The notes: generated from the sequence alone by a model not told the origin. Shown: positions 33,970 through 46,270, numbered from the stretch's first letter. The stretch: DNA of 64,000 nucleotides from Vanrija pseudolonga (GCF_020906515.1 NC_085849.1:806001-870000), one strand, 5' to 3'. Numbers and translations are program-made.

Positions 33970-33975
33970 ACGCGT
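33970..33975. promoter_or_regulatory. ACGCGT (MCB) box upstream of SLD5
   Basis: The perfect Mlu cell-cycle box ACGCGT lies 95 bp before the SLD5 start. MBF-type factors use this box to drive replication genes at G1/S in yeasts, which fits SLD5. Confidence 0.45.
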
Positions 33976-34087
33976 CGGCGACAACGGCGCCAAAGCACAA
34001 ACAATCAATCACCAGCCGGATGCCAGACAGCCAGCCGCCAAACCACATATCATACATGATGCTCTCTGCTCAAGCCTACGCCACGCC

Positions 34088-35795
34088 CTACTCCGCAAAC
34101 CGCACCTTGCCGCCGCCCCCACCGCGTCGGTCTATCCGCACAGCACGCCGCCCAACCGCAGCATAGATGGTCTTGCTCGCCAGATCCTCCGCCCCGTCCC
34201 ACCCGCGCGCGCGGCACACGGCCCCGAGCCCGCTCTTCGCCTCGGGCATGGGCACGAACGCCTCGGGGTTGGGGCCGGCGCTGCTCTTCCCACTCCGGAG
34301 AAGCATGAGCGCGAGGTGTGATAGCAGGATCGCTTCAGACGTGATTGGTGGCGCGTCGCCGCCGCCGCTCTGCACCGACGCCGTGGACGGCGCCGCCAGC
34401 GGGTCGGCGCGTGATAGCCGGTGCAGGTGCGCACTAGGGTCAGCGCGGCTCATGTAGAATCCACGTACATTGTCGCCTCTGGCGTCTTGTCCACTGGCTC
34501 GTCGGCACCGAGCAGCATCAGGTCGCCGAGCTTGTCCCAGATCTTGTCCTGGATGTCAGTGGGGTCGCGGCTGAGACACGTACGATTGACGGGCCGATGA
34601 ACGGCAGGTCCACCTCAACACCTTCGACTCTTCGGACGCCTGGTGCTGGTGCAGGCGAGGGAGCAGGCTCCACCGCGGCTGGCGTCGGCACCGGCAGGGG
34701 TGTAGGCGCGGCAGGCGTAACCGCGGGCAGCGTGTGCACCGGCACCGGCGTGACCGCCACAGGCGCCACGGGCCGTGGTGTCGCCACCAGCGAGTCGTTC
34801 ACGTTCGGTGTCGCGACAAACGGCGAGGCCTGGAATCTGCCCGCACCAGCCGGCGTGAAGGTCGGCGGGCGCGCAAAGATAGTGCGCGACTCATCGGCGG
34901 CCCCGAGCACCGAGGGACGGAGAGACGACGCTGCACGCGGCGTGCCCAGCAGATGCAAAGGCGAGAACTTGCTCCCTGGCGGCGGGCCCGAGGCCCGATG
35001 CGGTGTGGTCATGTTGACCAGCGAGTTGGTAACCACGGGCATTTCACGGGGAGTGCGCGGCGCCTGCAGCTGCTGCTGACCCTGGCCGTACAGCCCTCCG
35101 CGGGCCGGCGTCGGCCCCGAGCTTCGGAGCTCCTTCTGCTGGCTCCGCAGCGCCTTGAGATTTGCCTCGAGCGCGCGCAGGGCCTCCTCTTCCGCCGCGA
35201 TCGCCTCGTCAATCCCAAGCGGCGGGGGCGGCGTAGATGCCTTCGTGGGCGCGGGCTTGGCCTCTGCCTTCGGGGCCGGCTTGGAGGCCTCCGCGATGAG
35301 CGCCTGCAGCTCGGCTGTGCGCGCCGCGTGCCGCCTGTGCGTGTCGACCAAGGAGTGGATGTGCGCCTTGGCGCGCGACATGGGCCGGTACGAGTCGACG
35401 AGCGCGTCGACAATCTGCTCGGCGGCCGAGAGCGCGTGGTCGACCTCGGCGCCGGTGCCGCGCGTCCTGCGTAACGCCTTGAGCGGTGTGAGCTGGTGCC
35501 CCTCGCGCAGCTCGACCCGCCGCTGGCCCGTCCCGCCCGTAATGCCGAGCTCGCCCGCGCGCGACGAGCCAGCTTGTGTTTCTTCCCCGATGAACCGGTA
35601 CGGCTTGCGCTCCGACTCGTTCGAGTCCCGGATCAGATTCAGCACCGTGCGCTTCGGTGCCCTGCTGCCTGGAGGCTGGAGATACAGGTACGCTGTCGTG
35701 AATGGCCCCGCGGGCCGGATGTTCTGGCTCGAGTAGAAGTCGATCTGCTCGCACTCATTTGCGAGCTTGTCGAGCGCTGCGCCGAGCGACGGCAT
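34088..35795 (-). CDS. SPC34: Probable DASH complex subunit Spc34
   Basis: Exons 35795-34584, 34548-34469 and 34433-34088 give 545 residues. The N-terminus opens SLGAALDKLANECEQIDFYS, continues with GPFTTAYLYLQ, then TVLNLIRDSNESERKPYRF. The last piece resembles the Spc34 motif in which a short strand is followed by LIRDTEAHE. Next come a helical AAEQIVDALVDSYRP segment and coiled-coil stretches near 160-260. A long Pro/Ala/Val-rich linker then leads to a C-terminal helical domain (SEAILLSHLALMLL). Spc34 couples kinetochores to microtubules in the DASH/Dam1 ring. This protein is longer than yeast Spc34 (about 300 residues), and the C-terminal domain is not part of the family as I know it. The match is therefore partial. 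It could be another coiled-coil spindle or nuclear-pore protein. Confidence 0.5.
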
Positions 35796-36073
35796 GGTGG
35801 CGGCGAGCGTGACTGAGTGAGTGAATGGACAGTGATGGGATCCAGGATGCCGCACTGACTTCGTCTCCATCACTCTTTGTTGACACATTTCAGTGGCTAG
35901 ACTGATTTTGCTTCCGCGACTGATTTCTGGCCTTCCCTCCCTCCACCTCCATCTACCCCAGCCTGCACACCGCACACGCCAACTCCTCATATCTGTATAT
36001 GCATAGGCACACTTTTTTCCTTTACTACGTTATACGATTGGGTGTACTAGATAAAAACCTAGTACCTCGCCCT

Positions 36074-37382
36074 CTACTGCTTGTTCGAGAGCGCGGCAAC
36101 ACCGGGGAGCTCCTTGCCCTCGAGGAGCTCAAGCGAGGCACCACCGCCGGTCGAAACGTGCGAGAGCTTGTCCTCCTTGCCGGCGTTGGCAACGAGGGTG
36201 GCGGTGTCACCACCACCAACAATGACGGTGGCGCCCTTGGCGGCGGCGTCAATGGTGGCGTCAAGGAGGGCGTTCGAGCCACCAGCAAAGGCGGGGAACT
36301 CGAAGACACCAGCAGGGCCGTTCCACAGGATGGTCTTGGACTCAGAGACGGCCTTGGCGAAGAGCTTGCGCGACTCGGGTCCGGCGTCGAGGCCCATAAG
36401 GCCGTCGGGGATGCCCTGGGCGTCGGTGACAATCGAGGTCTTGGCGTCGGGGGCGAACTTGTCGGCGGTAACGTAGTCGACGGGGAGGATGAGCTCGACG
36501 TTCTTGGCCTTGGCCTTCTCAACGAGGCGGCCAACGACCTTGGAGCCCTCCTCGTCGAAGAGCGAGTTGCCGATCGAGACGCCATCGAGGGTCTTCTTGA
36601 AGGTGAAGGCCATGCCACCGCAGACAATAAGCTTGTTGACACGGTCAAGCATCGAGTCGATGAGCTGGATCTTGTCCTGGACCTTGGCACCACCGAGGAT
36701 GGCAAGGAATGGGCGGTCGGGGTGCTCGAGGACCTTGGCAAAGTACTCGAGCTCCTTCTTCATGAGGAAGCCGGCGGCACGGACGGGGAGGTCAATGCCG
36801 ACCATCGACGAGTGGGCACGGTGGGCAGTGCCGAAGGCGTCGTTGATGTAGACGTCGCCGAGCGAGGTGAGCTCCTCACGGAACTTCTTGACGGCGGCGG
36901 GGTCGGCCTTGATCTTCTCGTCGCCCTTCTTGCCCTTGCCCTCCTCCTCGACGTGAAAGCGGAGGTTCTCGAGAAGGAAGACCTGGCCGTCCTTGCCCTC
37001 GTTGACGGCGGCAGTGATCTCGGGGCCGACGCAGTCGGGGAGGAACTTGACGTCACGCTTCAAGAGCTCGGAAAGCTTGGTAGCAACAGGCTTGAGCGAG
37101 AACTTGGGGTTGGGCTGGCCGTCGGGGCGGCCAAGGTGCGACATGAGGACGACCGACTTGGCGCCTGTGCGGGTGAGCACGTTTCTTCCATGACGTGGCC
37201 ACAATACAACACTTACCATTGTCAATGGCGTACTGGATCGTGGGGAGAGCAGCAACAATGCGAGCAGGGTTGGTGATCTCGAGGGTCGTCTTGTCCTGGG
37301 GGACGTTGAAGTCGACACGGATGAGGACGCGCTTGCCCTTGAGGTCGACGTCGGTGATGGAGAGCTTGTTGGAGAGAGACAT
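36074..37382 (-). CDS. PGK1: Phosphoglycerate kinase
   Basis: Exons 37382-37217 and 37164-36074 give 418 residues, the normal length. Signatures include [44 protein letters not shown], and [12 protein letters not shown] near the end. The enzyme transfers phosphate from 1,3-bisphosphoglycerate to ADP in cytosolic glycolysis. The single intron is phase 1 after the Asp-Asn near residue 55. Codon use is strongly C-ending, as expected of a highly expressed gene. I chose the start that gives the conserved [19 protein letters not shown] opening. An in-frame ATG at 37526 would add 48 residues with a hydrophobic stretch (see findings). Confidence 0.97.
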
Positions 37383-38901
37383 TTTGCCTTTGGATGCTGT
37401 AGTAGCGGTTTTGGTGAAAGGAAGAATGCCAGAAGGACCGGTTGCAACGACTGCCAGCAGAGCGAGAGCGATGGGGATAAGGCCGTACGCGGCGGTGCGA
37501 GAGGGGCGTGGGATCAGGTTGGACATTTCAGGGGGGAGGGGGGTGATGTGCGAATCAAGGTGGAGGGGGAAGGAAGGGGGCAGGCAGGCAGGAACGTTTG
37601 CAGGACACGACAATGTCAGCGATAACAGAGACGAGGGAAAGAGTTAAAGGGTGCACGTACCACTAGAGTCCGGTTTTATTTACACGTTAGGAGCAACAGA
37701 CTGAGCTTTCGGAGCTGGCAGGAGCAAAGCAAAGGGTGGTGGTGACTAAAGGCCTGAGCGTCGAGAGTGGGTGGGTGGGACGGAACATGGAGGACCGGAG
37801 ACGCGCGGAGTGACGCGGAGGGGGGGGCACGGAGGTCCTTGTCAGGCTGGCTGGGCTGGCTGGCAGGCTAGGCTGGGCAGTACCCGGTAGGTGAGGGAGG
37901 CCAGGCTGCCTGGGCACTCTTGCTGGCACCTGGGCTGCGGTATGAATGACGACATGTGGTTGGCTGGCCGCGCTTCCTTACCGCCGGTCCCCAACGACAA
38001 GTTCAACGCCCGATTGGACCGACGCGGGGCCCAGGGGCTACAATGAGACAGGGCCAGCAGCGCGTCATGCAGCAGGCAGGCAGCAGGCAGGCAGGCAAGC
38101 TAGATGGATGGTGGCGCGTGAGAGGCGAACCACTGGTTGTCGTTGTCAACATTCGTCTACTTCTGCACACTGCACATTGAGGAGTGCTGATCCGCACAGC
38201 CTGCGACATGGATGGTGGACTCACTCTGACACACACACTCACTGCATTGACCCCCTCGGCTCTCACGCCAGTGTGCACGTCGCGGGGGAAGGTGGAGGCA
38301 GCCTCGTGGTGAGAGCGCGCCGAGGGGCGTAGCCGCGTAACCTGCCCTCGGCGTCGGTACGCTGTGGCAACGTCCATGGTCACTCCCCACCGCCCCCGCT
38401 GGCTCGTCCCAGTCTACTCACCCACCCATGCGCCCATTCTCTTGCTGGGCCTTTAAATTTCTCTCTCTCGCCGTCTTCCTTTCTCTCTCAACTTGACATT
38501 TCCCCCTCACTCTCTAAACTCGCCCCTGTCCCTTCTTCAACCAGTCTCTGGTACGACCTTCTCTCTCGCCACCTCTCACCACTCGCACTAATACTTCTCC
38601 AACAGCGCTTGACTGGAGAGACACCAAACATCCCTCTTTGTTTCACGACCGCCAGCGAGAGAGCTCGCACCGTCGACTGTGAGTAACCAACTTCTTCCCT
38701 CACTCGTGCCTTTGACCAGTGTCGCTGACCTGTCCACTCGCACAGCGTCCGTATCGTCGTCGCTATCTTCTCTCACACACTTGCGGTCTTCTTTCAACTC
38801 ACTTCTTTGCCTTCCTCGCATAGCCCGTCAAGCCAAGGTGAGTGAGCATACAGCATGGCGGCCAATGACTGACCCACTCAGAGCCCCTAGTTTAGCCAAG
38901 G
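37383..38901. other. PGK1 promoter and spliced leader region of the zinc-knuckle gene
   Basis: This 1.5 kb lies between two divergent genes. The right part (38450-38830) is pyrimidine-rich, as in strong basidiomycete promoters. It has splice-like pairs in the leader of the zinc-knuckle gene: donor 38679 with acceptor 38745, and donor 38838 with acceptor 38881. The leader probably contains at least two introns. No separate gene was seen. Confidence 0.5.
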
Positions 38902-41900
38902 ATGGACCGCAACAATCAGTGGTGAGCAACAGTTGCCCTTCTCTTATTCCCGGCACCGTCACCACCCCTCTATGTGCTGTCGTCGGCAACTGTGGGCCTT
39001 TGGTGTTCGGCCTCGCCCTGCTCACGCCCGCCCCCTCCCCCTTCTCCTCCAACGACACGCACATTCATACTCTGCCTCACACCCCCATTGCTCGACGCCG
39101 CCCCCCCCCCCCCCTTTTTTTCCATTTGTCTGATCTAACATTCTCTAAGGCAAGGCCAAGGCCAGCGTCAGAACCAGGATCAAGGTTGGGGCGGCGGTGG
39201 GAATCAAGGTAACCAGGGGTGGAATCGGGGCGAGGGCCCTCGCGACCGCTCCGAATTCTCCTCGGGCTATGGTCTTCGCGATGCCAATGTAAGCCACTCA
39301 TTTGTCCTCCTCCATCGGGTACGCTGACATACTAGCAGCGTCAGGATGGACCTCTGCCCCCTGAGCACGAGAGGGTCACTCCCCACGGCTCTGTTCACCG
39401 AATCTACCCTGCCCCCACAGAGACGGCGCGCCCTCTCAACGCAGATGAGGGCTGGCCTGAGACCACTTCCCACCAAGACGACAAGGCCCATGGTGCTGGC
39501 GACAGTACTGTTGTCCAGCGCAACAACAGCCGCGACTACAACCAGGACTACAACCAGCGCCCCGACAAGCAGCCGTCTGGCGACCGCAACCAGCGCCGCG
39601 ATGATCAGTCGTTCGGAGGTTGGCCCGGGGCTCAAGCCAGTCAGAACGATCCCCAGCCGCCAACGCACGGCGACTTCTCTCAAGGCGCAACTTCCCCTAC
39701 CTCTCCTGGCCCGTATGTCCCTTGGGAACCTCCTCAGTAAGAAACCTCAAACGGCTGATACACTATACTGACCACGGGCCAAGGTTCTCTCAGGTGCAGA
39801 AGGACTCGGATGCCGAGCTCGAGGCAATGTTTGCCCAAGAGGCGGAGCGCAAGAGGGACAAGGGCATCATCACCATGTTTTCTCATCTTCGTATCTCTCG
39901 CGATGATGCTCCTCGCCCGTCCGGAGCTGGGGGCTGGTCTCAGCCACAGCAAGACCAGGGTTGGGGCAGCCGCAACCAAGGTGACAACGGCGGTGATTTC
40001 GGCTCGCAGGTGGATTTCGCACCGGTGGCAGTGCAGCTGACAAGGAAAGCGCGAACAGCCACCTCACTTTGGTGGGGGAGGCGTCCGTGGTTGCTTCAAC
40101 TGCGGTCAAGACGGCCACATCGTGAGTCTTTGAAGTGAAAGGTTGCTAACATATGTTCAGAGCCGCGACTGCCCTCAGGGTGGCCGCACGTGCCACAACT
40201 GTGGCGAGCCGGGACACATAGTAAGATGACTGCAACGAACCTGCTGACCACGCCAGAGCCGAGAGTGCCCAAAGGGAGGCGGTGGTCGCACCTGCCATGG
40301 ATGTGGAGAGCCGGGACACATTGTAGGTCTGGAGTGTTGGAACTCAGCTGACAAGAGTAGCGCGCCGAGTGTCCATCAGGCGGTGGTGGTGGCGGCTACG
40401 ACTCACGCACTTGCCACAACTGTGGAGAGGCTGGCCACATCGTGAGTCCACCCATTACTTGCGCTGTGATATCGTGCTCACTAGAACAGAGCCGCGACTG
40501 CCCATCGGGTGGTGGCTCGCGCACGTGCCACAACTGTGGCGAAGCTGGTCACTTTGTATGTCTTGGGGTTAGGCCACGCTAACATATCACAGAGCCGTGA
40601 GTGCCCCAAGGGTGGCTCTCGCCCGTACGGTCAGAGGCAGGGCGGCGACAGCTGGGGTGGCAACACCGGCGGTGGCGACAATGGCTGGGGAGGTGGCGGT
40701 GGAGGTGGCGGCGGTGACGATGGCTGGGGTAACAGCGGCGGTGCGGGTGGTGCTGGCAACGATGATGGCTGGGGTAGTGGTGGCGGCGGCCAGGCTGGTA
40801 GGTACTATGGGGGCTTCCTCGGCTGACGTCTCTCAGGTGAGAACGGCAACCAGAAGAACGACGACGACGACTGGGGTCAGTCGGCGGCTGCCAACAATGC
40901 CGATGACGGCGACGACTGGGGCCAGCCCTCCGCACCCCCCAAGGCCACCAACGACAGCTGGGGCGAAAGCAACTCGGCTCCCGTTCCCAAGAAGCAACTC
41001 GACGACTGGGGCGTTCCGCCTTCCACCCCGTCAAAGGCCCCGAGCAACCCGGCTGGCAACGCCGCTGCTCCGAGCCCCGGTCCTGGCATCCACCCAGACA
41101 GGCTGCGCCAGATGCAGGGCGAAACTCGTCGTCCGGCCGAGTTCATCCCGTCCTCGCAGCAGGCTCCCGCCAGCGGCCTGAGTGGCCCTGGCACCGGCCT
41201 CCGCCCTCCTCCTCCTGCTCAGCGCCAGTCTTGGGACGGACGCAACCGTGAGCAGGGTAGCGGCTATGGCGACAACCAGCAGGGCCCCAACCACCAGCGC
41301 TACAACAACGATGGCGACAACCAGAACAGCCCTATCAAGCAGCGCTACGCGGACGAGCAGTACCGCGACGGCACTCAGTCTGGCAGTGGCGGCCGTCAGT
41401 CCAACCAGTTCGACGGCGGTGCGAACCAGTATAGCGGCAACACTCACTTTGGTGGCGGCGGTGGTGGCGGTGGTGGCGGATCGCCTACGAACCAGCTTGC
41501 GGGCGGCAACCAGTATGGCGGCAACAACGACCAGAACGGCCAGTATGGCGGCAACGGCAACACTCAGTTCGGCGGCGGTGGCAGTGGCGGCCCTCCTCGC
41601 AACCAGTACAGCGGTGACGGTCAGTACGGCATCGGCGGTGCAGTCAACGGCCGTCAATACGGCAACGGACCTAGCGGCAACAGCAGCTATGACCGTGACC
41701 ACAACTACGGCGGTGGTCTCAGCGTCGGCAACGACGGGCAGCGCGGCTACGGCAACGACAACCAGTACAGGGGCGGCAACGACAACCAGCACAGCGGCGG
41801 CAGCGGCGGTGGCTACGGCCACGACCAGGGCCGCAGCTCTGGCCCTCCCCCTCCTTCCGCCCCCGTCGCCCAGCAGCAGCCGCAGCCGCAGCAGCAGCAG

Positions 41901-41994
41901 GCGCCTGAGGTGAGCTGTTCGGCGCGAACTTTCCCTATAGCTAGCTAACTTGCTGTACCAGGTTGCCGCCAATGACGAGTTCGGCGGCTGGTAG
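38902..41994 (+). CDS. Glycine-rich protein with five CCHC zinc knuckles (CNBP/Gis2-like)
   Basis: Twelve exons give about 804 residues: 38902-38921, 39150-39288, 39339-39736, 39784-39980, 40045-40121, 40161-40220, 40257-40322, 40361-40441, 40490-40555, 40593-40797, 40837-41909 and 41962-41994. Knuckles of the form C-x2-C-x4-H-x4-C repeat five times (CFNCGQDGHISRDC, CHNCGEPGHISREC and so on). Each is split by an intron after the GHI/GHF codon. The flanks are rich in Gly, Gln, Asn and Trp-Gly, a prion-like, RNA-binding composition. CCHC proteins of this type bind single-stranded RNA or DNA and affect translation. Exon 4 has two possible donors in the same phase (after 39980 or 39992). Exon 3 could also start at 39336, adding one Gln. 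The first intron (228 nt) carries a poly-C/poly-T run. Confidence 0.8.
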
Positions 41995-42224
41995 GTGTCC
42001 GCGTACACCTCTCCCTCCATCCCCCTCCAGTCTCTTCTCCATCGCATTCCCTCCAATCCCGGTGACAAACGTGTAGGCCGTGGGCCGGCCGAGTGGCCCC
42101 CAGCATTGTAATTAGTTCGAAATTGTGTCAATAGATTGTGCCCAATGTCATGGCGCAAGTAGATGGCATGCACATGGGTGGCATATCAGGTGACCAGGTG
42201 GCTCTACAAGGAGGCAATAAGGGC

Positions 42225-43556
42225 TCATCTACGGGCCTTGGCTGCGAGGACAGCGGCGACCATGCGCGACGGCATGTCTGTAGTGAGGAAGCTGGACGCG
42301 CCCTCGATACGAATGGCACGGGGGACATTGGCCTGGGGGGTCAGCCGCAGAGCAACGACGAGTCACTCACGCTGTCGACGCGGTAGGCGTCCTTGGCCTC
42401 TTGAAGGTTGAGCGGGACCGGCGTGGCGTTCTTGCGCTCCGCCGCTGCGCGGGCACGCGACGTCGCAACAGACTTGAGCTTGAGCTCGTCCTCAGGACTG
42501 GGGGTTAGCGAGCTCTCCAGCAGCCAACACTTACGTCAAGACCCAGTCGTCAGTCCAGCCGCCGACGCTCCGCTTCTCCGCGGGCGCGGGGCTCTCCTTG
42601 CCGCCCTTCAGGTCCGACTTGGAGCCAAACTTGCTCAGCGTGGCGGACAGCAGACTCGTCGCAGCGCTAGCCGCGGGTAAGCGGCTCCCACTGCCGCTGG
42701 CGCTCGGCGTGCCAGCCGCACGCTTGGGAGCAGGTAACGGGCTGCCCTTTGGCGTGTCGTCTGCCCTGCGCTTCGGGGGCAGCTTCTTCTTCGCCGACTC
42801 GGTGGTCGGCGTGTCGACCACCTTGTTGGGCTTCGGCTTCGGCTCGTCCTCTTCTGGTGGTGGAGCAGACGCCGACTTGGCCCGCGCCGGCTCCTCCTTC
42901 TCCTTCTCGACGCGCTTAGGCGGCGCGCCGCGCCCGGTCGCCTTCTTGCGCGCCTTGCCTGGTGCCGGCGCCGCCGCGACCGGCGCTGGCGCCGGCTCAG
43001 GCTCGGCCTCGTACTCGTCGTCCGAGCCCACCACGCGCCGGCGCGACTTTGGTGCTGGTGCCGGTGCGTCCTCGCCGTCGTTGTCGTTGGCTGGTGGCTT
43101 GCGGCCCTTGCGCTTCGGCAGCTCGGCGGGCTCGGCCTGCTCGACCTCCTTGGTCTCGGGCACGGCGGCCTCGTCCTCCTCCACCACCGCGGCCTTCTTC
43201 TTCCCCCTCTTCGGCTTTGGAGCTGCGCTTCCGCTCGCCTCTGCCGGAGCACTGATCTTGAGCTTGATCTTCGGCGCCTCGGCCTTGTCAGGCTCTGGCT
43301 CGGCGGCAGCCTCTGCCTCTGCTGGCTCCGCGGCGGGCTCGGTCACCTTGAGCTCGATCGACTGCCGCCTTGTCGGCCGTGCCGCTGCCTTGGCTGGGCT
43401 GGGTGGCGAGGTCGGCGGCGCATCAGACAGCGCGGACATGGGGGACGCGGGAACGCTGCGCTGTGATGGCCCGGCGGACATGTCCTCGTCTGGCGGAGGG
43501 GTGAGGGAGGACGAGTTGGACTCGGCGCCCGGGGACGGCGCGCGGCCGAACGACAT
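42225..43556 (-). CDS. Basic low-complexity nuclear-type protein, unknown family
   Basis: Exons 43556-42535, 42497-42371 and 42332-42225 give 418 residues. The first 330 residues alternate acidic Ala/Pro/Glu stretches with basic clusters such as KPKRGKKKAAV, KRKGRKPP and KSRRRVVGSDDEYE, typical of disordered nuclear proteins. The last 95 residues look more structured: SVGGWTDDWVLTPEDELKLK, a helical Ala/Arg segment, then VPRAIRIEGASSFLTTDMPS. I do not recognise the family. Both introns are under 40 nt and in phase. The conserved part may be the short C-terminal module, and the rest a linker. Confidence 0.6.
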
Positions 43557-45097
43557 GGCGGAGGCGTGGGTGTGGGTATGTGGGAGGGGAGCGGAGGGGC
43601 TTGCGGTGTGTCGGCTGTGTAGGAGGTGCCGAGCTGTGGTGGCCGTTAGAGAGGAGTTTGGGTGATTCTTGGGAATCGTTGTTGCCGGTGATGGCTTGTT
43701 GGAACTGCAGAGTGGAGGCGAGACAGATTGTAATCGTATTGGAACGGAGGCTTTTTGGACTAGGATGGCGGAGATGGACATTGAGATGCGTCCAAGACAA
43801 GGCGGTGTGCGTCATTGCCGGCTCGTCATTGTTCATGCATGCCTCTGACGCCTTCAGCGGCTGGCAGAGTGGCCGGACGGGGAGCAGCTGACAGAGTACA
43901 ATGGCGACATGCGATCTGGCGGAATGCGGCGTAGTGGGCTGGGCTGGGCTGGGCAAGCTGGGCTTGCCACCGCCAACTTGTCACGGTTGGTCGGGTTAAT
44001 GGAAGCAGGCTGGCGGTGTGTAATGTCTGCCGCGCCTGGCAGACGACGCGCTGGACAATTTGCTCGTTGTCGTGCGCGCCGCCCCCCGCCGCGAGGCACA
44101 GTGATGCGTCCACGAGCCGCGGCAACAACGCCAACCGCATCCGGTGAGACTGTCCGTGTCCGTCCACCACCCCCTTGCGTCACAGTCGAGCCAGCGAGCG
44201 AGCGGGCGACCAGCTGCGGGCGGCAGGCGGGCGTGCGGGCGGGCACCTAGCGTCGTCGCGTGCCCAGTGCCACCGCCTTGCGGCCACCACCATTACTACT
44301 CCGACCTTGTGTGGTCCCCAACTCTATTCTCGGACGCGTCCGTTTTTCGTCGTTGCACCGCTTGTTGCTGTAGTCAGTCACAGTGGCGACGTCGTCAGTC
44401 ACATTAAATACCACGCATCATTATTCAACGATTGATTCACAACACACGCAGTCACCGACGACAACGACTGCTGCTGCTACAAGCAATCACCGCACTACGC
44501 TGGCCCGCACGACCGTGACTTGCGCACCGCCACGCCCGCCCAGCCAGCCGCACTGCCGCGCCAGGGCTCCACCACGCGAAAGAACGACGACAGAGCAAGG
44601 ACGCGGTGCCCTGACCCCCGTCGGCCCTCACCATCTACTGCTGCTGCCCAACGCCAAGGCTTGAAAGTGGCTTGAGGGGCTCGCTCTCCCTCCTCCCTCC
44701 TCTCTCGCGCTCTCATCTTGCTTCTTCCTTCTTCGCTCACCACCGAACAACAACATATTGTTAACGCGCGCCCGCCCAGTCCTCGTGCGACATCGCTTCC
44801 CTCCTCGTCACCTCGCACGACTCCACTCGCCCATCGCAACCCATCGACTCACCACCCCGGCGCGTCAACCACACAGACGCCCGTTTCGACGTCGGTACCG
44901 TGCACCCACCCTTTGTCGACCTGCATCCAAAGCATCTCGGCGGCCGGCCTTTGGCGAGAACCACCACCACCACCACAATCCACGCCACCTTAGCGTGCAC
45001 CGACTGCTCGCAGTCGACCCATCTGCGCGACTCTTAGTCAAGACTCTAGCAACAGACACGACCAATCTCACACACTCACACGCACACCGTCCTTACC
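43557..45097. other. Divergent promoter region
   Basis: This 1.5 kb separates the basic-protein gene from the PL14-type gene. It contains a GGACGCGTCC palindrome near 44334 and A/C-rich leader sequence just before the PL14 start. No further gene was recognised. Confidence 0.4.
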
Positions 45098-46270
45098 ATG
45101 TTCTCGTCTCTCATCGCCGCGGCGGTTCTCCTCCCCGCTGTGGCCAACGCCGCTGGCAAGTCAACAATCGACCAGATTGCGGCCAAGTACGGCCTGAGCA
45201 CAAACTACAACTTCACGCAGCCTACGGATGCCTTGAATAGCCAGGCGGCGCAGAAATTCCTCGTCAGCAACTGGGCGCTCAACGGAGATCACATCGACTT
45301 TGGCCTTAATGACATGTGAGTGGACGGGGGCGAGGCAGGCGCGTGGGACCACAAGTACTGACGCCCCTAGCTCGTTCGTCAAGGACCCAGCAGGTGACGC
45401 CGGCAACGCGGTTCTCTCCATCAACTACCCCAAGGGCTCGTACTCTGGCCAGACCGGCGGTACCCAGTTCTATGCCCAGCCTCTGAATGCCTCGTCGTCG
45501 ACACCACACCTTGCGGGCAACGCGTCGAGTGACGGCCAGTTTGAGCGCATGCTGCTCGCGTACGACATCTACTTTGACCAGGGCTTCCAGTGGAACCTTG
45601 GAGGCAAGCTCCCCGGCCTTCGTGGTGGCCCAGATGTCTGGGGCTGCTCGGGTGGCCACCAGTCGGACGGCAAGAGCTGCTTCTCGACGCGTCTCATGTG
45701 GCGGACAAGCGGCAACGGCGAGGGTGAGTGTGGTTTGGTGGCGGTGTTCACGTTCCCACGACTCTCGCTAACAACCCTACCACAGTCTACGCATACATCC
45801 CGACGACAATGAAGAACTTTTGCACGCAAAACTCTTACATCATCTGCAACAGCGACTTTGGTACCTCGATTGAGCGTAGCTCGTTCGGTTTCCAGAGTGG
45901 CAAGTGGCAGACCATTTGGCTCTATGTTGCCCTGAACGAGGTTGGCATCGCCAACGGCGAGGTGTCGATCTGGTACAACGGCGTGAACGCGTTCTCGCTC
46001 ACCAACCTCGAGCTCCGTGCGTCTGGCAGCATCGAGTCGATCGGTGGCCTGTACTTCTCGACCTTCTTTGGCGGCTACGACTCGTCATGGGCGTCGCCTT
46101 CGAGCCAGAACTCGTACTACCGCAACATCAGAATGATTGGCGGCCTTGGTGCTGCCAACGGCACTGGCCAGCCGTCGGCCGCACCCACGACCATCGCGTC
46201 GCCAACATTGGGAGTTGTTTGTGGCGCTGCGCTCGTCTCGGTTCTCGGCCTCGCCTCGTACCTCTTCTAG
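45098..46270 (+). CDS. Secreted polysaccharide-lyase family 14-like protein, probably GPI-anchored
   Basis: Exons 45098-45315, 45371-45723 and 45786-46270 give 351 residues. A signal peptide (MFSSLIAAAVLLPAVANAAG) is followed by a jelly-roll domain. That domain has VLSINYPKGSYS, MLLAYDIYFDQGFQW, LGGKLPGLRGG, STRLMWR and WQTIWLYVALNEV. The GGKLPGL and R-x-MWR elements are hallmarks of PL14-like lyases, which cut glucuronans or alginate-like polymers. The C-terminus has a Ser/Thr/Pro stretch and then a hydrophobic tail (VVCGAALVSVLGLASYLF) fitting a GPI-anchor signal. In a capsulate or mucilage-forming yeast it may trim its own glucuronic-acid-containing wall polymers. Activity is inferred from family only. 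Confidence 0.82.
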
